NCBI GenBank assembly: GCA_900469965.1
Contig: UBZP01000014.1
Span: 442,502-500,612 of the forward strand
Direction: 5' to 3'
Length of the DNA stretch: 58,111 nucleotides
Source: Hyphomicrobiales bacterium
GTDB taxonomy: Bacteria; Pseudomonadota; Alphaproteobacteria; Rhizobiales; Rhizobiaceae
Numbering within the stretch: position 1 is the first letter of the stretch; every line of letters begins with the position of its first letter. Below are positions 43,668 to 51,086 of this stretch, piece after piece. A model generated the notes under the pieces. It did no database searches, was not told the origin of the DNA, and saw only the letters and a list, made by a program, of their open reading frames with translations. A program made the translations under genes and the position numbers.

Positions 43668-44036
43668 CTAGCGGTCGAAGCTCCTGATTGCCTCGATGAG
43701 CTGCCGGCCGGTGAAGGGTTTTTCTAACAGAACACTATTTGGAACGCCGTTAGCTGCCCATTCCGAGGCACTGTCGCCCGTAATGTAGATCACGACGGCT
43801 TCCGGTGAATGCTCTCGGGCAGCGCGTCCTACACCCCAGCCGTCTATCGATCCAGGCATGCGGATATCTGAAATGATGACGTGAAATCGTTCGGCATTTT
43901 CTTGGAGTTTTTGAATCGCTGCGTCCCCACTGACAACCGAAACGAACTCGATTTTCTCGCCCAAGAGAACATCTTCTACCATCAGCCGAATAAGCACTTC
44001 GTCTTCCGCCAAGAGGGCGACTGTCGCACAGGTCAT
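43668..44036 (-). CDS. Single-domain response regulator
   Basis: This 122-residue protein is a receiver domain only, with Glu11-Asp12, phosphoacceptor Asp57 (IISDIRMPG), Thr86 and Lys106 (LLEKPFTGRQL). It has no output domain, so it may be a phosphate sink or act by protein contacts, as for receivers paired with HWE kinases. AAAGGG precedes the ATG at 44036. It is tail-to-tail with the kinase gene. Confidence 0.92.
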   Translation of the reverse strand: MTCATVALLAEDEVLIRLMVEDVLLGEKIEFVSVVSGDAAIQKLQENAERFHVIISDIRMPGSIDGWGVGRAAREHSPEAVVIYITGDSASEWAANGVPNSVLLEKPFTGRQLIEAIRSFDR

Positions 44037-44252
44037 TTGATAATCCCTTTGGAACAGCGGACGCGGATAGTGCCTAACGGCCGGGGCGCTAGATCGTTCC
44101 GCCGCTTCTCGTCGAAAATGGCCCGCTAGTCATACTCTTAAATGCACTCACATCCTGATCAATTGGTTCGGGCCTTGAACCAGCGTCCGCTGGGCCGTCA
44201 CCTGATCGATCTGTGCGACGCCACAGGCATCGCCAGCCCCGCAGGTTCACGG

Positions 44253-44504
44253 TTAAGCTCTCTTGAAGGATCTGATAAGCATCTGCGCCGCTACCGCGGG
44301 ATCCCGCACTCCATTTCGGAAGAGCCGGATCACGGCACGACCGAGCGCATGAGCGGTCTCGCCAGGCGCCGACACGCCGCACTCAGCAAGGGCAGTGTCC
44401 ATCATCTTGCCAATCAGCGCCAGTTCTTCGGGCGAGAATTCAGCCCGTTCATTATAGTCGTCAGGGAACACGTGCGCGCCATCGGTCTCTGGAAGGTGGG
44501 CCAT
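44253..44504 (-). CDS. Small orphan, 83 aa
   Basis: This 83-residue protein (MAHLPETDGAHVFPDDYNER onward) has helical segments FSPEELALIGKMMDTALAEC and RAVIRLFRNGVRDPAVAAQML, like a small family scattered in rhizobial genomes. GGGAGAA is 7 bases before the ATG. Function unknown. Confidence 0.72.
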   Translation of the reverse strand: MAHLPETDGAHVFPDDYNERAEFSPEELALIGKMMDTALAECGVSAPGETAHALGRAVIRLFRNGVRDPAVAAQMLIRSFKRA

Positions 44505-44675
44505 ATCGGTTCTCCCGTTTGGGCGAGAGATCCTAAACCCCCAGTCCCCCTGTGCCGTTGAATATAGGGCGATGGCGCACTGTGCGCGCTTTCCGGCCCG
44601 TTGTATACTAGAATTGATCTAAATCTGAAAACCGGACTAACCGCTCGGAGGCGAAGGTCTGATGAAGGGGTCAGG

Positions 44676-44807
44676 TTAGATGATCGGGGCTTTGGCCTTC
44701 ACTTTGCCACCCTCGCTCGGGGGATCAAGGTCGGCAGCGACTGCGTTTCGCTCGGTAGTCGCCACCAGCTGGGCGGCGAGATGGCTTTGGTACAGGGTCG
44801 GTGCCAT
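44676..44807 (-). CDS. Possible small protein, 43 aa
   Basis: This 43-residue ORF (MAPTLYQSHLAAQLVATTER onward, ending KVKAKAPII) has coding-like composition, but no ribosome-binding site is seen. It lies in the otherwise empty 44505-44845 stretch. It may be a real small protein or the remnant of one. Confidence 0.35.
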   Translation of the reverse strand: MAPTLYQSHLAAQLVATTERNAVAADLDPPSEGGKVKAKAPII

Positions 44808-44845
44808 CGGCAACGGGTTTAGCCGGCCGCTGCTGGCGGTGACAG

Positions 44846-45046
44846 TTAGGCCAGTTCATACAGCTCGGCTAGAACGAGGCCTTCTTCGGGTAGATTTTCG
44901 CCATCCCACCAAACCCCAATCCACATTTCATCAGCGGAAACCTCCACAATCGACCCGACGGTGGAGCGATCCGATGCATGGCGCAGTCCTGCCGCCGCAT
45001 TCGAACGTGCCCGAACTCTATTGGCGAGCAGAAATTTTGTCGCCAT
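44846..45046 (-). CDS. Small orphan, 66 aa
   Basis: This 66-residue protein has a basic N-terminal half (MATKFLLANRVRARSNAAAG) and a beta-rich C-terminal half (GSIVEVSADEMWIGVWWDGE). AAGGA precedes the ATG at 45046. The second half resembles small SH3-like beta folds; this is tentative. Function unknown. Confidence 0.6.
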   Translation of the reverse strand: MATKFLLANRVRARSNAAAGLRHASDRSTVGSIVEVSADEMWIGVWWDGENLPEEGLVLAELYELA

Positions 45047-45317
45047 TGCGCCATCCTTTGATGATCGGGTAGGCCAAAATCCAATTTGACCATAGACAGC
45101 TTATTTTCGCCACCTTACGCGCCGATCGCACGGCCATTACAATATTACAGGCTGAAAGTCCTTTTAGCCAGTTCGGCCTGGTTGGCGCGTTTGCGTCGTG
45201 ATCACGTTCAACCTCTTGGCACGCCCGGGCCTCGAAAGAGATTCCCTATGCGGACCGTAAGACAGCTGACTCCTGCCGCAGCACTCCGGCCAAGCCAGCA
45301 GCGAGGATGTAAAGGCA

Positions 45318-45530
45318 TCATTTATGGCCGCGCGGGGCCTTCGCTGCAACACGTCTGGCCGGAGCTTTCATGGGTTGAGCGAGACGCAGGGCACGAAGCC
45401 TTTCGGTCTTTTTTTCGCGTGCAGCTGCCTCGGCAGCAATGATATTCTGAGCGGCTGTATGCGTTTGCGCCGCTTTTTCTTGCGCCGAAAGCTTGGTCGG
45501 TTTGAAAAACTGCTCTTTGGTCGCTTCCAT
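45318..45530 (-). CDS. Small basic orphan, 70 aa
   Basis: This 70-residue protein (MEATKEQFFKPTKLSAQEKA onward) belongs by appearance to a small helical family found in many rhizobia: conserved start, then a charged helix (AAREKKTERLRALRLAQ). The C-terminus is Arg/Lys/Pro-rich and may bind nucleic acid. Function unknown. Confidence 0.68.
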   Translation of the reverse strand: MEATKEQFFKPTKLSAQEKAAQTHTAAQNIIAAEAAAREKKTERLRALRLAQPMKAPARRVAAKAPRGHK

Positions 45531-45686
45531 AAGTTAGTCCACTTCTGATCCGTTGCTCGCAGGCTCAATTTCAACGCGGTCTCACTGCCATCTTCTTTTT
45601 CTCCACCGGCAGGAGACCTTCGCGCTGGGCCCTGGTGCGCGCCAGCTTGCGGGAACGTCGGGTCGCTCCGGGCGCAGACGCAGCCG

Positions 45687-45971
45687 CTATTTCCTGACTC
45701 TGATTGTACTCGATTTGATCCACGTCGATTGCGGGCTGCCGTCCCCACTGTGCGCCTCTCGGGGACGTGGACTTGCCACAATCACATCGATCTCGTCCTG
45801 ACCAACGCATCTTTCAAAGTTCTCACCTTGAAAGCGGACCCTGTATCGGGCCGAGCCGTCCGTTTCAGGCAGCGCCGACATTATTTGTCCCGTGCCCTCC
45901 GGCTGTGCGCTTCCAAGCACCCGAGCTTTCAAAACGATGAGGTCCCCCGATCGATACCGGTGTTTGGGCAT
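45687..45971 (-). CDS. Small beta-rich orphan, 94 aa
   Basis: This 94-residue protein (MPKHRYRSGDLIVLKARVLG onward) has SH3-like beta segments (ARYRVRFQGENFERCV) and ends STWIKSSTIRVRK, an ending I associate with small rhizobial proteins of this kind. GGAG precedes the ATG. It is 28 bp after the csp terminator, on the same strand. Function unknown. Confidence 0.65.
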   Translation of the reverse strand: MPKHRYRSGDLIVLKARVLGSAQPEGTGQIMSALPETDGSARYRVRFQGENFERCVGQDEIDVIVASPRPREAHSGDGSPQSTWIKSSTIRVRK

Positions 45972-45998
45972 GGAGAACTCCTATAGCCACAAAACAAA

Positions 45999-46020
45999 AG
46001 GCCGGGTGTGAACCCGACCT
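45999..46020 (-). terminator. Rho-independent terminator of the cold-shock gene
   Basis: On the minus strand AGGTCGGGT pairs with ACCCGGCCT around a TCAC loop (one GU pair), followed by TTTGTTTTG. It lies 60 bp after the cold-shock gene stop. Confidence 0.75.
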
Positions 46021-46079
46021 CTCACAGTCACTCGTCTCTGCTGCCAGTACATCCGTGGTCAGCAAGAAGGAATGACAAA

Positions 46080-46289
46080 TCAAACAGCCTGAAGATTGTC
46101 AGCCGAGCTCTTGCCTGACTTTCGGTCCTGGACCATATCGTAGCCGAGCTTCTGACCATCGTTCAGCGAACGCATGCCTGCGCGCTCGACGGCGGAGATG
46201 TGAACGAAGACGTCCGCGCTGCCGTCATCAGGCTGGATGAAACCGAAGCCTTTGGTTGAATTGAACCACTTTACAGTTCCAGTATTCAT
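46080..46289 (-). CDS. csp: Cold-shock-family nucleic-acid-binding protein
   Basis: This 69-residue OB-fold protein binds single-stranded RNA and DNA. RNP1 (KGFGFIQP) and RNP2 (VFVHISA) are intact, and the [18 protein letters not shown] start is typical of alphaproteobacterial CspA. GAAAGGAGAT lies upstream. A long AT-richer 5' region (46290-46670) may form the leader of its message. It could act as an RNA chaperone or antiterminator. Confidence 0.92.
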   Translation of the reverse strand: MNTGTVKWFNSTKGFGFIQPDDGSADVFVHISAVERAGMRSLNDGQKLGYDMVQDRKSGKSSADNLQAV

Positions 46290-46670
46290 AACGATCTCCT
46301 TTCAAAGCAATCGTTGTGGTTCCCGCGATACATTGCAGGATGAGATCGATTTTTTGAGAGGAAACCCGTTGGGAGCACGTCAGCTCAGAAACGACATCAC
46401 AAGCAATTGTCGATAGCTCAAATATAGGCGCAATTTCTGATTTTGCAATGCTGGTGAACTTCTTTTAATTCATGCTTACTCCAGATCACGGACAAGGGGC
46501 TGGTTTGGCATCCCGATACAATGGCGGGGTCGCGTCTAGCCATAGATCCTCCCTCTATTCAGATCGACCGACATGCCTCGGGCGCAACCTGCCGCAGCGT
46601 ATGGGGGCAAAAGGTCTGGTAGCAAGTGCTCTGTCTTGATGACCCCGGCCCCTTGTGCTCAATTCCAGCC
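46290..46670. other. Intergenic region between divergent csp and alpha-CTD-like genes
   Basis: No gene is supported in these 381 bases. The part near csp is AT-richer than its surroundings and probably carries the csp promoter and a long 5' untranslated leader. The promoter of the alpha-CTD-like gene must also lie here. Confidence 0.45.
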
Positions 46671-46871
46671 ATGGCGAATCTCAACGCGAAAATTTCAGAC
46701 ATCGGCTTGAAGCCCGGTCTCGTGGTGGAGCTCAATCAAAGGGGCTTCGAATATGTGGTCGACATGATCGACAAGTCGAACGTGGAGATCCTGCGAATCC
46801 CGAATATGGGTCGTGCCTCGTATCGGCGCCTGTGCGCGGCCTTGGGGCGTGATCCATATTCGAAAGGGTGA
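46671..46871 (+). CDS. Stand-alone RNA polymerase alpha C-terminal-domain-like protein
   Basis: This 66-residue protein aligns without gaps to the E. coli alpha-CTD core as I remember it: ISDIGL to DDLEL, then VEILRIPNMGRASYRRL to VELLKTPNLGKKSLTEI. The helix-hairpin-helix IPNMGR is at residues 43-48. The DNA-contacting Arg265 and Asn268 align with Gly16 and Val19, while Lys298 aligns with Arg48. It lacks an alpha-NTD, so it could compete with or bridge to the alpha-CTD in activator contacts. The start at 46671 has no strong ribosome-binding site. Confidence 0.8.
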   Translation: MANLNAKISDIGLKPGLVVELNQRGFEYVVDMIDKSNVEILRIPNMGRASYRRLCAALGRDPYSKG

Positions 46872-46896
46872 ATTGAGCGGCAGGACTGTCTCTCGA

Positions 46897-47571
46897 TCAC
46901 AAGCTTCTAGCCGCGGCCATTCCAGCTTCAGTGATCGATAGGAGGTCGTTGCCATCGCGAACCTCGAGCGTGACGAATCCTCTGGCTTGTAATCGCAGCC
47001 CTGTTTCGTGCCTGAGACCCTTAAACTGGGACCAAGGAACGGGCAAAGCGACTTCGTAGTGCATAAGGGCTTGCAAAGCGGATATCTCCCTCTTCTGCAA
47101 AGGGGTTCCGGGAACGGACGCTTTCCAACGTTCGTCAGCTTCTGCCCGCAAGCGATCCATGTCGGATTGGCTCATAGTTCTCGGATCAAATCCGAGTTTG
47201 TTGTAATATTGGTTCAGCGCGCTAGATGGGTCATCGTCAATGGGATAGCCGCTCGGGCCGGTCTCCGGGTCAGGCTCCGTTGAGCGTTTCCATGTGTCCA
47301 GCTTTGGGCTAGTCGAACGCTGGCTGTGCCCGCTGAAAAAGTCTTCAAAGCGAAGCTTCGACTTCTGATCGACATTCGGGTCGATCGATACCAACCATTC
47401 ATCCAGGCGCTGGCGTAGGTACCTCTCTCCTCTGACCGAACCAGTGAAGGATATCGGCTTAACCGGGCAGACCTGGGCGAAGGTCTCAGGCGATAGCCCG
47501 CAGTAGGCGGCCGCGAGCTTCTTGTTCAGTGCTGCGGGCCAGTAGGGCAGGCGCTCAGTTTTATCAGTCAT
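46897..47571 (-). CDS. Excisionase-like helix-turn-helix protein of rhizobial phages
   Basis: This 224-residue protein begins MTDKTERLPYWPAALNKKLA. Its first 70 residues form a helix-turn-helix (AAAYCGLSPETFAQVCPVK) with a basic wing (GERYLRQRLDEWLVSID), as in DNA-binding proteins encoded next to integrases in rhizobial prophages. The C-terminal part (about 150-224) is helical with a second wHTH-like region. An alternative start at 47592 is possible. No integrase lies beside it here, so it may be the remnant of a second integration module. Confidence 0.6.
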   Translation of the reverse strand: MTDKTERLPYWPAALNKKLAAAYCGLSPETFAQVCPVKPISFTGSVRGERYLRQRLDEWLVSIDPNVDQKSKLRFEDFFSGHSQRSTSPKLDTWKRSTEPDPETGPSGYPIDDDPSSALNQYYNKLGFDPRTMSQSDMDRLRAEADERWKASVPGTPLQKREISALQALMHYEVALPVPWSQFKGLRHETGLRLQARGFVTLEVRDGNDLLSITEAGMAAARSL

Positions 47572-47794
47572 CGTCCCAGTTCTCTTTGCCATATGGCCTA
47601 GGGCGGGCAGGGAAGTCCGACCAGTCCTCCTTTCCAAACGGCGCAGGCCCAGTGACGGCTCCCGTCGTGCCTTCATGCGTCGGTAGGATCGTGCAGGCGA
47701 GAGTTCGCAGGTCGATCTGGACTGTGGCTCCTACCGCCTTCGCCGCGCGCAAGATCCGCTCGATGTCCGCCTGTCTGAATGCTGCCCGCGTCAT
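47564..47794 (-). CDS. Small phage orphan (MTRAAF family), 76 aa
   Basis: This 76-residue protein begins MTRAAFRQADIERILRAAKA and continues VGATVQIDLRTLACTILP, a start I recognise from small genes upstream of integrase-linked helix-turn-helix genes in Rhizobiales prophages. It ends with two repeats of the form (Y/F)GKE(N/D)W. It overlaps the next gene by 8 bases. GAGG precedes the ATG. Function unknown. Confidence 0.65.
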   Translation of the reverse strand: MTRAAFRQADIERILRAAKAVGATVQIDLRTLACTILPTHEGTTGAVTGPAPFGKEDWSDFPARPRPYGKENWDDD

Positions 47795-47804
47795 CCCGGA
47801 ATCC

Positions 47805-47992
47805 TCATAGCACCGGTCTCCGATACTCGATGCCGTTGCCATAGCCGGTCTTTGGCTGCCCCGCGGACCCAGCATCAGGGAAGATGGCGATGGTCACTTC
47901 GCCATACTTGACCTCCATGCGACACCAGTTGCCTTCGCAACTTCCGCAAGCCGCATGAGTTCCCGCTGTGTGATGGTGGCTCTCTTGGTCAT
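47805..47992 (-). pseudogene. Frameshifted MTKRATITQ-family small phage gene
   Basis: The ATG at 47992 starts MTKRATITQRELMRLAEVAK, but that frame ends at 47894 after 32 residues. The expected continuation (RMEVKYGEVTIAIFPDAGSA onward) is in another frame and ends at 47805. One missing base near 47918-47921 would join them into a 62-residue protein of a family usually found first in this three-gene block. It is either a pseudogene or a sequencing error. Confidence 0.55.
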
Positions 47993-48079
47993 GGCATACC
48001 CTCACGGCCTCCCGACGGAGGGTAGGAGGAAACCCCTCAATTCGCACGGATCGATGCTGCATGGCGGTGTTGGAGCAGC

Positions 48080-48412
48080 TTAGCTGCAGCCCTTGCTCTT
48101 CATCGCGGACTGGATTGCCTGCACCTTGCCCTTGGCAACGGCAACCTGGCCCTCCTTATCGCCGCCGAACGTGCTGGACATCGGCACGCCGACCAGGAAG
48201 ACCCCAACGGCGTCACCGGTTGCGGCGTCATTTTGCGCTTTGGATACAGCGGCCAGGTTCTGCTGTTCTTTAATCAGCTCCTGAGCCAGCACCGGGCAGG
48301 TGCTGCCGGTATAGGCTGCCATGGGTATGTCGGCCGGCACGATTGCGTCAGGACGCTTGGCGCAAGCCGTAGACGCCAGCGCGAGCGCCAGCACTGCAAG
48401 TCGAAGTTTCAT
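48080..48412 (-). CDS. Small lipoprotein, 110 aa
   Basis: This 110-residue protein has a signal peptide with the lipobox S-T-A-C and lipidation Cys17. The mature part (PVLAQELIKEQQNLAAVSKA, then GVFLVGVPMSSTFGGDKEGQ) matches small phage-borne and genomic lipoproteins with a C-terminal Lys-Gly-Cys. AGAGGG precedes the ATG. The promoter carries a 23-bp palindrome also found upstream of 51278. It may alter the cell surface of the lysogen. Confidence 0.75.
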   Translation of the reverse strand: MKLRLAVLALALASTACAKRPDAIVPADIPMAAYTGSTCPVLAQELIKEQQNLAAVSKAQNDAATGDAVGVFLVGVPMSSTFGGDKEGQVAVAKGKVQAIQSAMKSKGCS

Positions 48413-48464
48413 ATTTGCCCTCTGGTTCCCGTAGGAACGCCCCTCACTCGTTACAGTCGCAACG

Positions 48465-48487
48465 TGACACGATGCACGCAGGTGTCA
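48465..48487. promoter_or_regulatory. Shared palindromic operator, copy 1
   Basis: TGACAC-GATGCACGCAG-GTGTCA lies 53 bp upstream of the lipoprotein gene (read leftward). Its right arm forms the TTGACA -35 box on the minus strand (48483-48488), so it overlaps the likely core promoter. A near-identical copy is at 51308-51330. The rest of 48413-48856 holds no supported gene. Confidence 0.65.
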
Positions 48488-48856
48488 ATAAGATCAGATA
48501 CGTGCACGTCAGTTGTCATCGTCTTCCACAGGTTGTTCTTCCAGTTGAGGACAAACCCCGAAATGCCCGCGCTGGCGACTCGCATAGCGTTCGATTGCGA
48601 CCGGAGCTTTCAGGTGCTACAAGGATTGGGCCTGCTGAGGGCGGAACAGCTTCCCGCCGCACCTGGAAAGGTGATTAAGGCTTCGCACCCAAGAGATCCA
48701 GGATCGCATCTGGCTCAGGCACTGAGGCCCTCCGGGGCCCTTTTCATTTCCTTTCACAACTGCTGGTCGGCCGTACCTCGGCAACTTGACGTGCCGACAC
48801 GGACACGTAAATGTTCGGCATGAGGGGCGCATCGCTCAGCGTCGAATGGAGGGGAC

Positions 48857-49504
48857 ATGAAGGGCATTCTGGCTGTATGCGGGGCAATGGTAGTCGGGGC
48901 TCTGCCAGTTCACGCGCAAGACGCTGCGAAAACATGCTCCGCAATCGAAGACTCGCTCCAGCGCTTGACTTGCTTCGATAAGCTCTTTCCTCGGGACAAT
49001 GCAGACGCGTCACCGGCGAATACCGCAGACGAAAAGAAAAGCGAGGAGGCAACCCCAACCCCTGCTACCCAAACCGTCTCGGCATGGCGCGGTCAGGAGG
49101 AAAAGTCGCCGCTCGACGACAGCGTCATCTACACCACGTATCTCACGGCCTCGTCAGCGTCCACCACGGGGATGGGGCGCGCGGAGGCGTATCTGGTCCT
49201 GCGATGCGCTGAAAACACGACGACCGCGGTTTTCTCGACTAGCCTGTTCATGATGGACGACAACCCCACCGTTACCGTCCGGATAGGACAGGACAAAGCT
49301 ACAACGACCCGATGGACGCGTTCCACCAGCTACAAGTCGGCTGGCCTGTGGAACGGCGCAACAGCGATCCCGTTCATTAAGGCACTGCCTGACAACGAGC
49401 GCCTTGTGGTGCGGATTGAGGACCGGGATCGGTTGGATGCCGAGTTCAACCTGGGCGCCGTGAGCGGTGAAGTTGAGAAACTCCGCAGTCACTGCAAGTG
49501 GTAA
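48857..49504 (+). CDS. TagO/VasI-family secreted protein (type VI secretion-associated family)
   Basis: This 215-residue protein has a signal peptide (MKGILAVCGAMVVGALPVHA) and an N-terminal CSAIEDSLQRLTCFDKLFP motif. The C-terminal domain carries YLVLRCAENTTTAVFSTSLF, GLWNGATAIPFIKAL and a final LRSHCKW. This is the plan of the TagO/VasI family, which in T6SS clusters modifies or monitors peptidoglycan and which also occurs alone in prophages. GGAGGGG precedes the ATG. No other T6SS gene is present, so it is more likely a cargo gene. Confidence 0.82.
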   Translation: MKGILAVCGAMVVGALPVHAQDAAKTCSAIEDSLQRLTCFDKLFPRDNADASPANTADEKKSEEATPTPATQTVSAWRGQEEKSPLDDSVIYTTYLTASSASTTGMGRAEAYLVLRCAENTTTAVFSTSLFMMDDNPTVTVRIGQDKATTTRWTRSTSYKSAGLWNGATAIPFIKALPDNERLVVRIEDRDRLDAEFNLGAVSGEVEKLRSHCKW

Positions 49505-49607
49505 CTCTGCCTGCTTTGGGAAGACGGCACCTTCGTAACCAACCTCGGCATATGCCTGACTTGAGGACATTTCGTCTGGTTCGGCAGATCGAAACTGGGA
49601 GGGATAA

Positions 49608-49793
49608 ATGGACGATGCCTTGAATGCCGAAATCGAAAGGCTCGCAGGCGAGGCAGTGGAAATAAGGCCCCACTTAGCTGACATCCACGATCTAGCCGCC
49701 CGCCTACACGCGCGGTTTCCTCATCGCTCCGAGGAAGAAATCGTCGAGCGCATGAAGGGGGAATGGCGAACTCGCGGCCTGTTCTGGAAGTAG
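49608..49793 (+). CDS. Small acidic orphan, 61 aa
   Basis: This 61-residue protein (MDDALNAEIERLAGEAVEIR onward, ending KGEWRTRGLFWK) is helical. GGGAGGGATAA precedes the ATG, a strong ribosome-binding site. It follows the TagO-like gene on the same strand. Function unknown. Confidence 0.65.
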   Translation: MDDALNAEIERLAGEAVEIRPHLADIHDLAARLHARFPHRSEEEIVERMKGEWRTRGLFWK

Positions 49794-49822
49794 CGATAAT
49801 CACCCTTATCGATGCCTATCAG

Positions 49823-50383
49823 TCAATCCACTGGGTAGATTTGGTGCTCTGCGTCCCACCATACGACATTGAAGACGTGGCCAGTGCGAAACCCCCAGAT
49901 TCGTTGCTTACCGCCGGTCCGGAAGCGGAATAGCTCATCTTCAACGCGGCCTATCTCGATCCATCGATCTTGAGCTTCGTTGCAGATGCTGTCGAACGGC
50001 TGGGAATGGTGCTTCTTGTGGCGTTCATTGCCGCCAGTCGTCTGCGCCATGATCTCGTACCAATAGAGGCCGCTCATCTCGATCATCGTCGCCCGAACGA
50101 TACAGGCGTTCTCCGGGCCGAAATCTGAATGACACCAATCCCGCTTTTCGCCCCAGGTCCACGCGTCTGCTCGATCGGAATGGTCATGGATGCGGTATTC
50201 CATGCGCATTTGCATGATGCTGCCGGGATCGGCCGCTGATCTCGGGGTCCTCCCGGTTTCAGGCGAGAAAGCTTGACGTGGCTTTTGTTCGGCCTCGACT
50301 TTCACAACGAGTCGAGCAGCTTTTTCTTGCTGTTTGACCAGCTTTTCAAGCCGCCGATCAATTCGCGCCTGCCGTCGCCCCAT
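49823..50383 (-). CDS. Panacea-linked gene, candidate toxin
   Basis: This 186-residue protein has a basic N-terminal coiled coil (residues 1-40, RRLEKLVKQQEKAARLVVKV) and a C-terminal domain (about 60-186) ending RVEDELFRFRTGGKQRIWGF, then NVVWWDAEHQIYPVD. That ending (RIWG.r....VvWWD..H.i.P) recurs, as far as I recall, in proteins encoded beside toxin-antitoxin genes. Its ATG overlaps the stop of the Panacea-domain gene (TGATG), so the pair is translationally coupled, antitoxin first. Toxicity is inferred from gene order only. Confidence 0.6.
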   Translation of the reverse strand: MGRRQARIDRRLEKLVKQQEKAARLVVKVEAEQKPRQAFSPETGRTPRSAADPGSIMQMRMEYRIHDHSDRADAWTWGEKRDWCHSDFGPENACIVRATMIEMSGLYWYEIMAQTTGGNERHKKHHSQPFDSICNEAQDRWIEIGRVEDELFRFRTGGKQRIWGFRTGHVFNVVWWDAEHQIYPVD

Positions 50384-50838
50384 CAGTTCGTCGTGTTGCT
50401 CGCCTGAAGGCCGGAATAGTATTCGTGCATATCAGCAAGCGTTATCTCTTCGTCCGAGGCGGCGCCATCCGGAACTCCAGAACGCGCGCGCGCGCGCTTC
50501 CACGGTTCTTCCAAGTGGGTCAGATCGCTGAGCCATTGCGCCGACTGTTTACCATAGAAATCAAGCACGGCATCGATAGTGTTTCGTGCCTTCTCGTCAA
50601 GGTTGGGCTGGCTTTGCAGAATCTGGCCGGGTGTCACGGAGAACTGCTTGTAATGAGCGGCATAGAGCGCACGACAAACAGGCCCATTGGCCCATGCCTG
50701 TATGGGTTCATCGAACAGTGGTCGCTCATCCCAGACCAGCGACCAGGCCTGAGAGTAGTAGACAAGCTTTTGAAGCTTCATGGCGGTCATTTCGCCGCAC
50801 GACCGCAAGATGTATTCTGCTACATCCCTTACGGACAT
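50383..50838 (-). CDS. Panacea-domain (DUF4065, SocA/GepA-like) antitoxin
   Basis: This 151-residue protein contains the Panacea domain: MSVRDVAEYILRSCGEMTAM, then KLQKLVYYSQAWSLVWDERP, then AWANGPVCRALY. Such proteins act as antitoxins with many unrelated toxins, and SocA is the known alphaproteobacterial example. The ATG at 50838 was chosen because AAGGAGA lies 7 bases upstream; the frame is open 18 codons further. The C-terminal part (110-151) is likely the partner-specific region. Together with the downstream gene it would form a prophage addiction or superinfection-exclusion pair. Confidence 0.82.
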   Translation of the reverse strand: MSVRDVAEYILRSCGEMTAMKLQKLVYYSQAWSLVWDERPLFDEPIQAWANGPVCRALYAAHYKQFSVTPGQILQSQPNLDEKARNTIDAVLDFYGKQSAQWLSDLTHLEEPWKRARARSGVPDGAASDEEITLADMHEYYSGLQASNTTN

Positions 50839-51086
50839 CTCAATCTCCTTGTCGCTCACGATTGAGCTCAATGGCCGCATCACTGCGGGCACAACGCGTA
50901 GCTACATAAACTTGTTCGACACTGACTACCAGTGCGCGTCGCGGCTGCAATTTGCTCCCAATTGATTTCATTCGACTTAATTTTCAGAAGGTGGTGGGCG
51001 GACGATCACAGGAACCCATTCCCAGAGGCCCTCGAACCGATCCGCGCGGCGCGGAACCACGCTGCGCAGCAATCTTCGACGGGTGG

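Noticed and set aside
45571-45810. 79-aa minus-strand ORF overlapping the 94-aa gene
   Set aside because: The stretch DVDQIEYNQSQEIAAAS looks coding-like, but the 94-aa gene has a better start and a family-like end. I could not decide whether the region after 45687 is a separate small gene.
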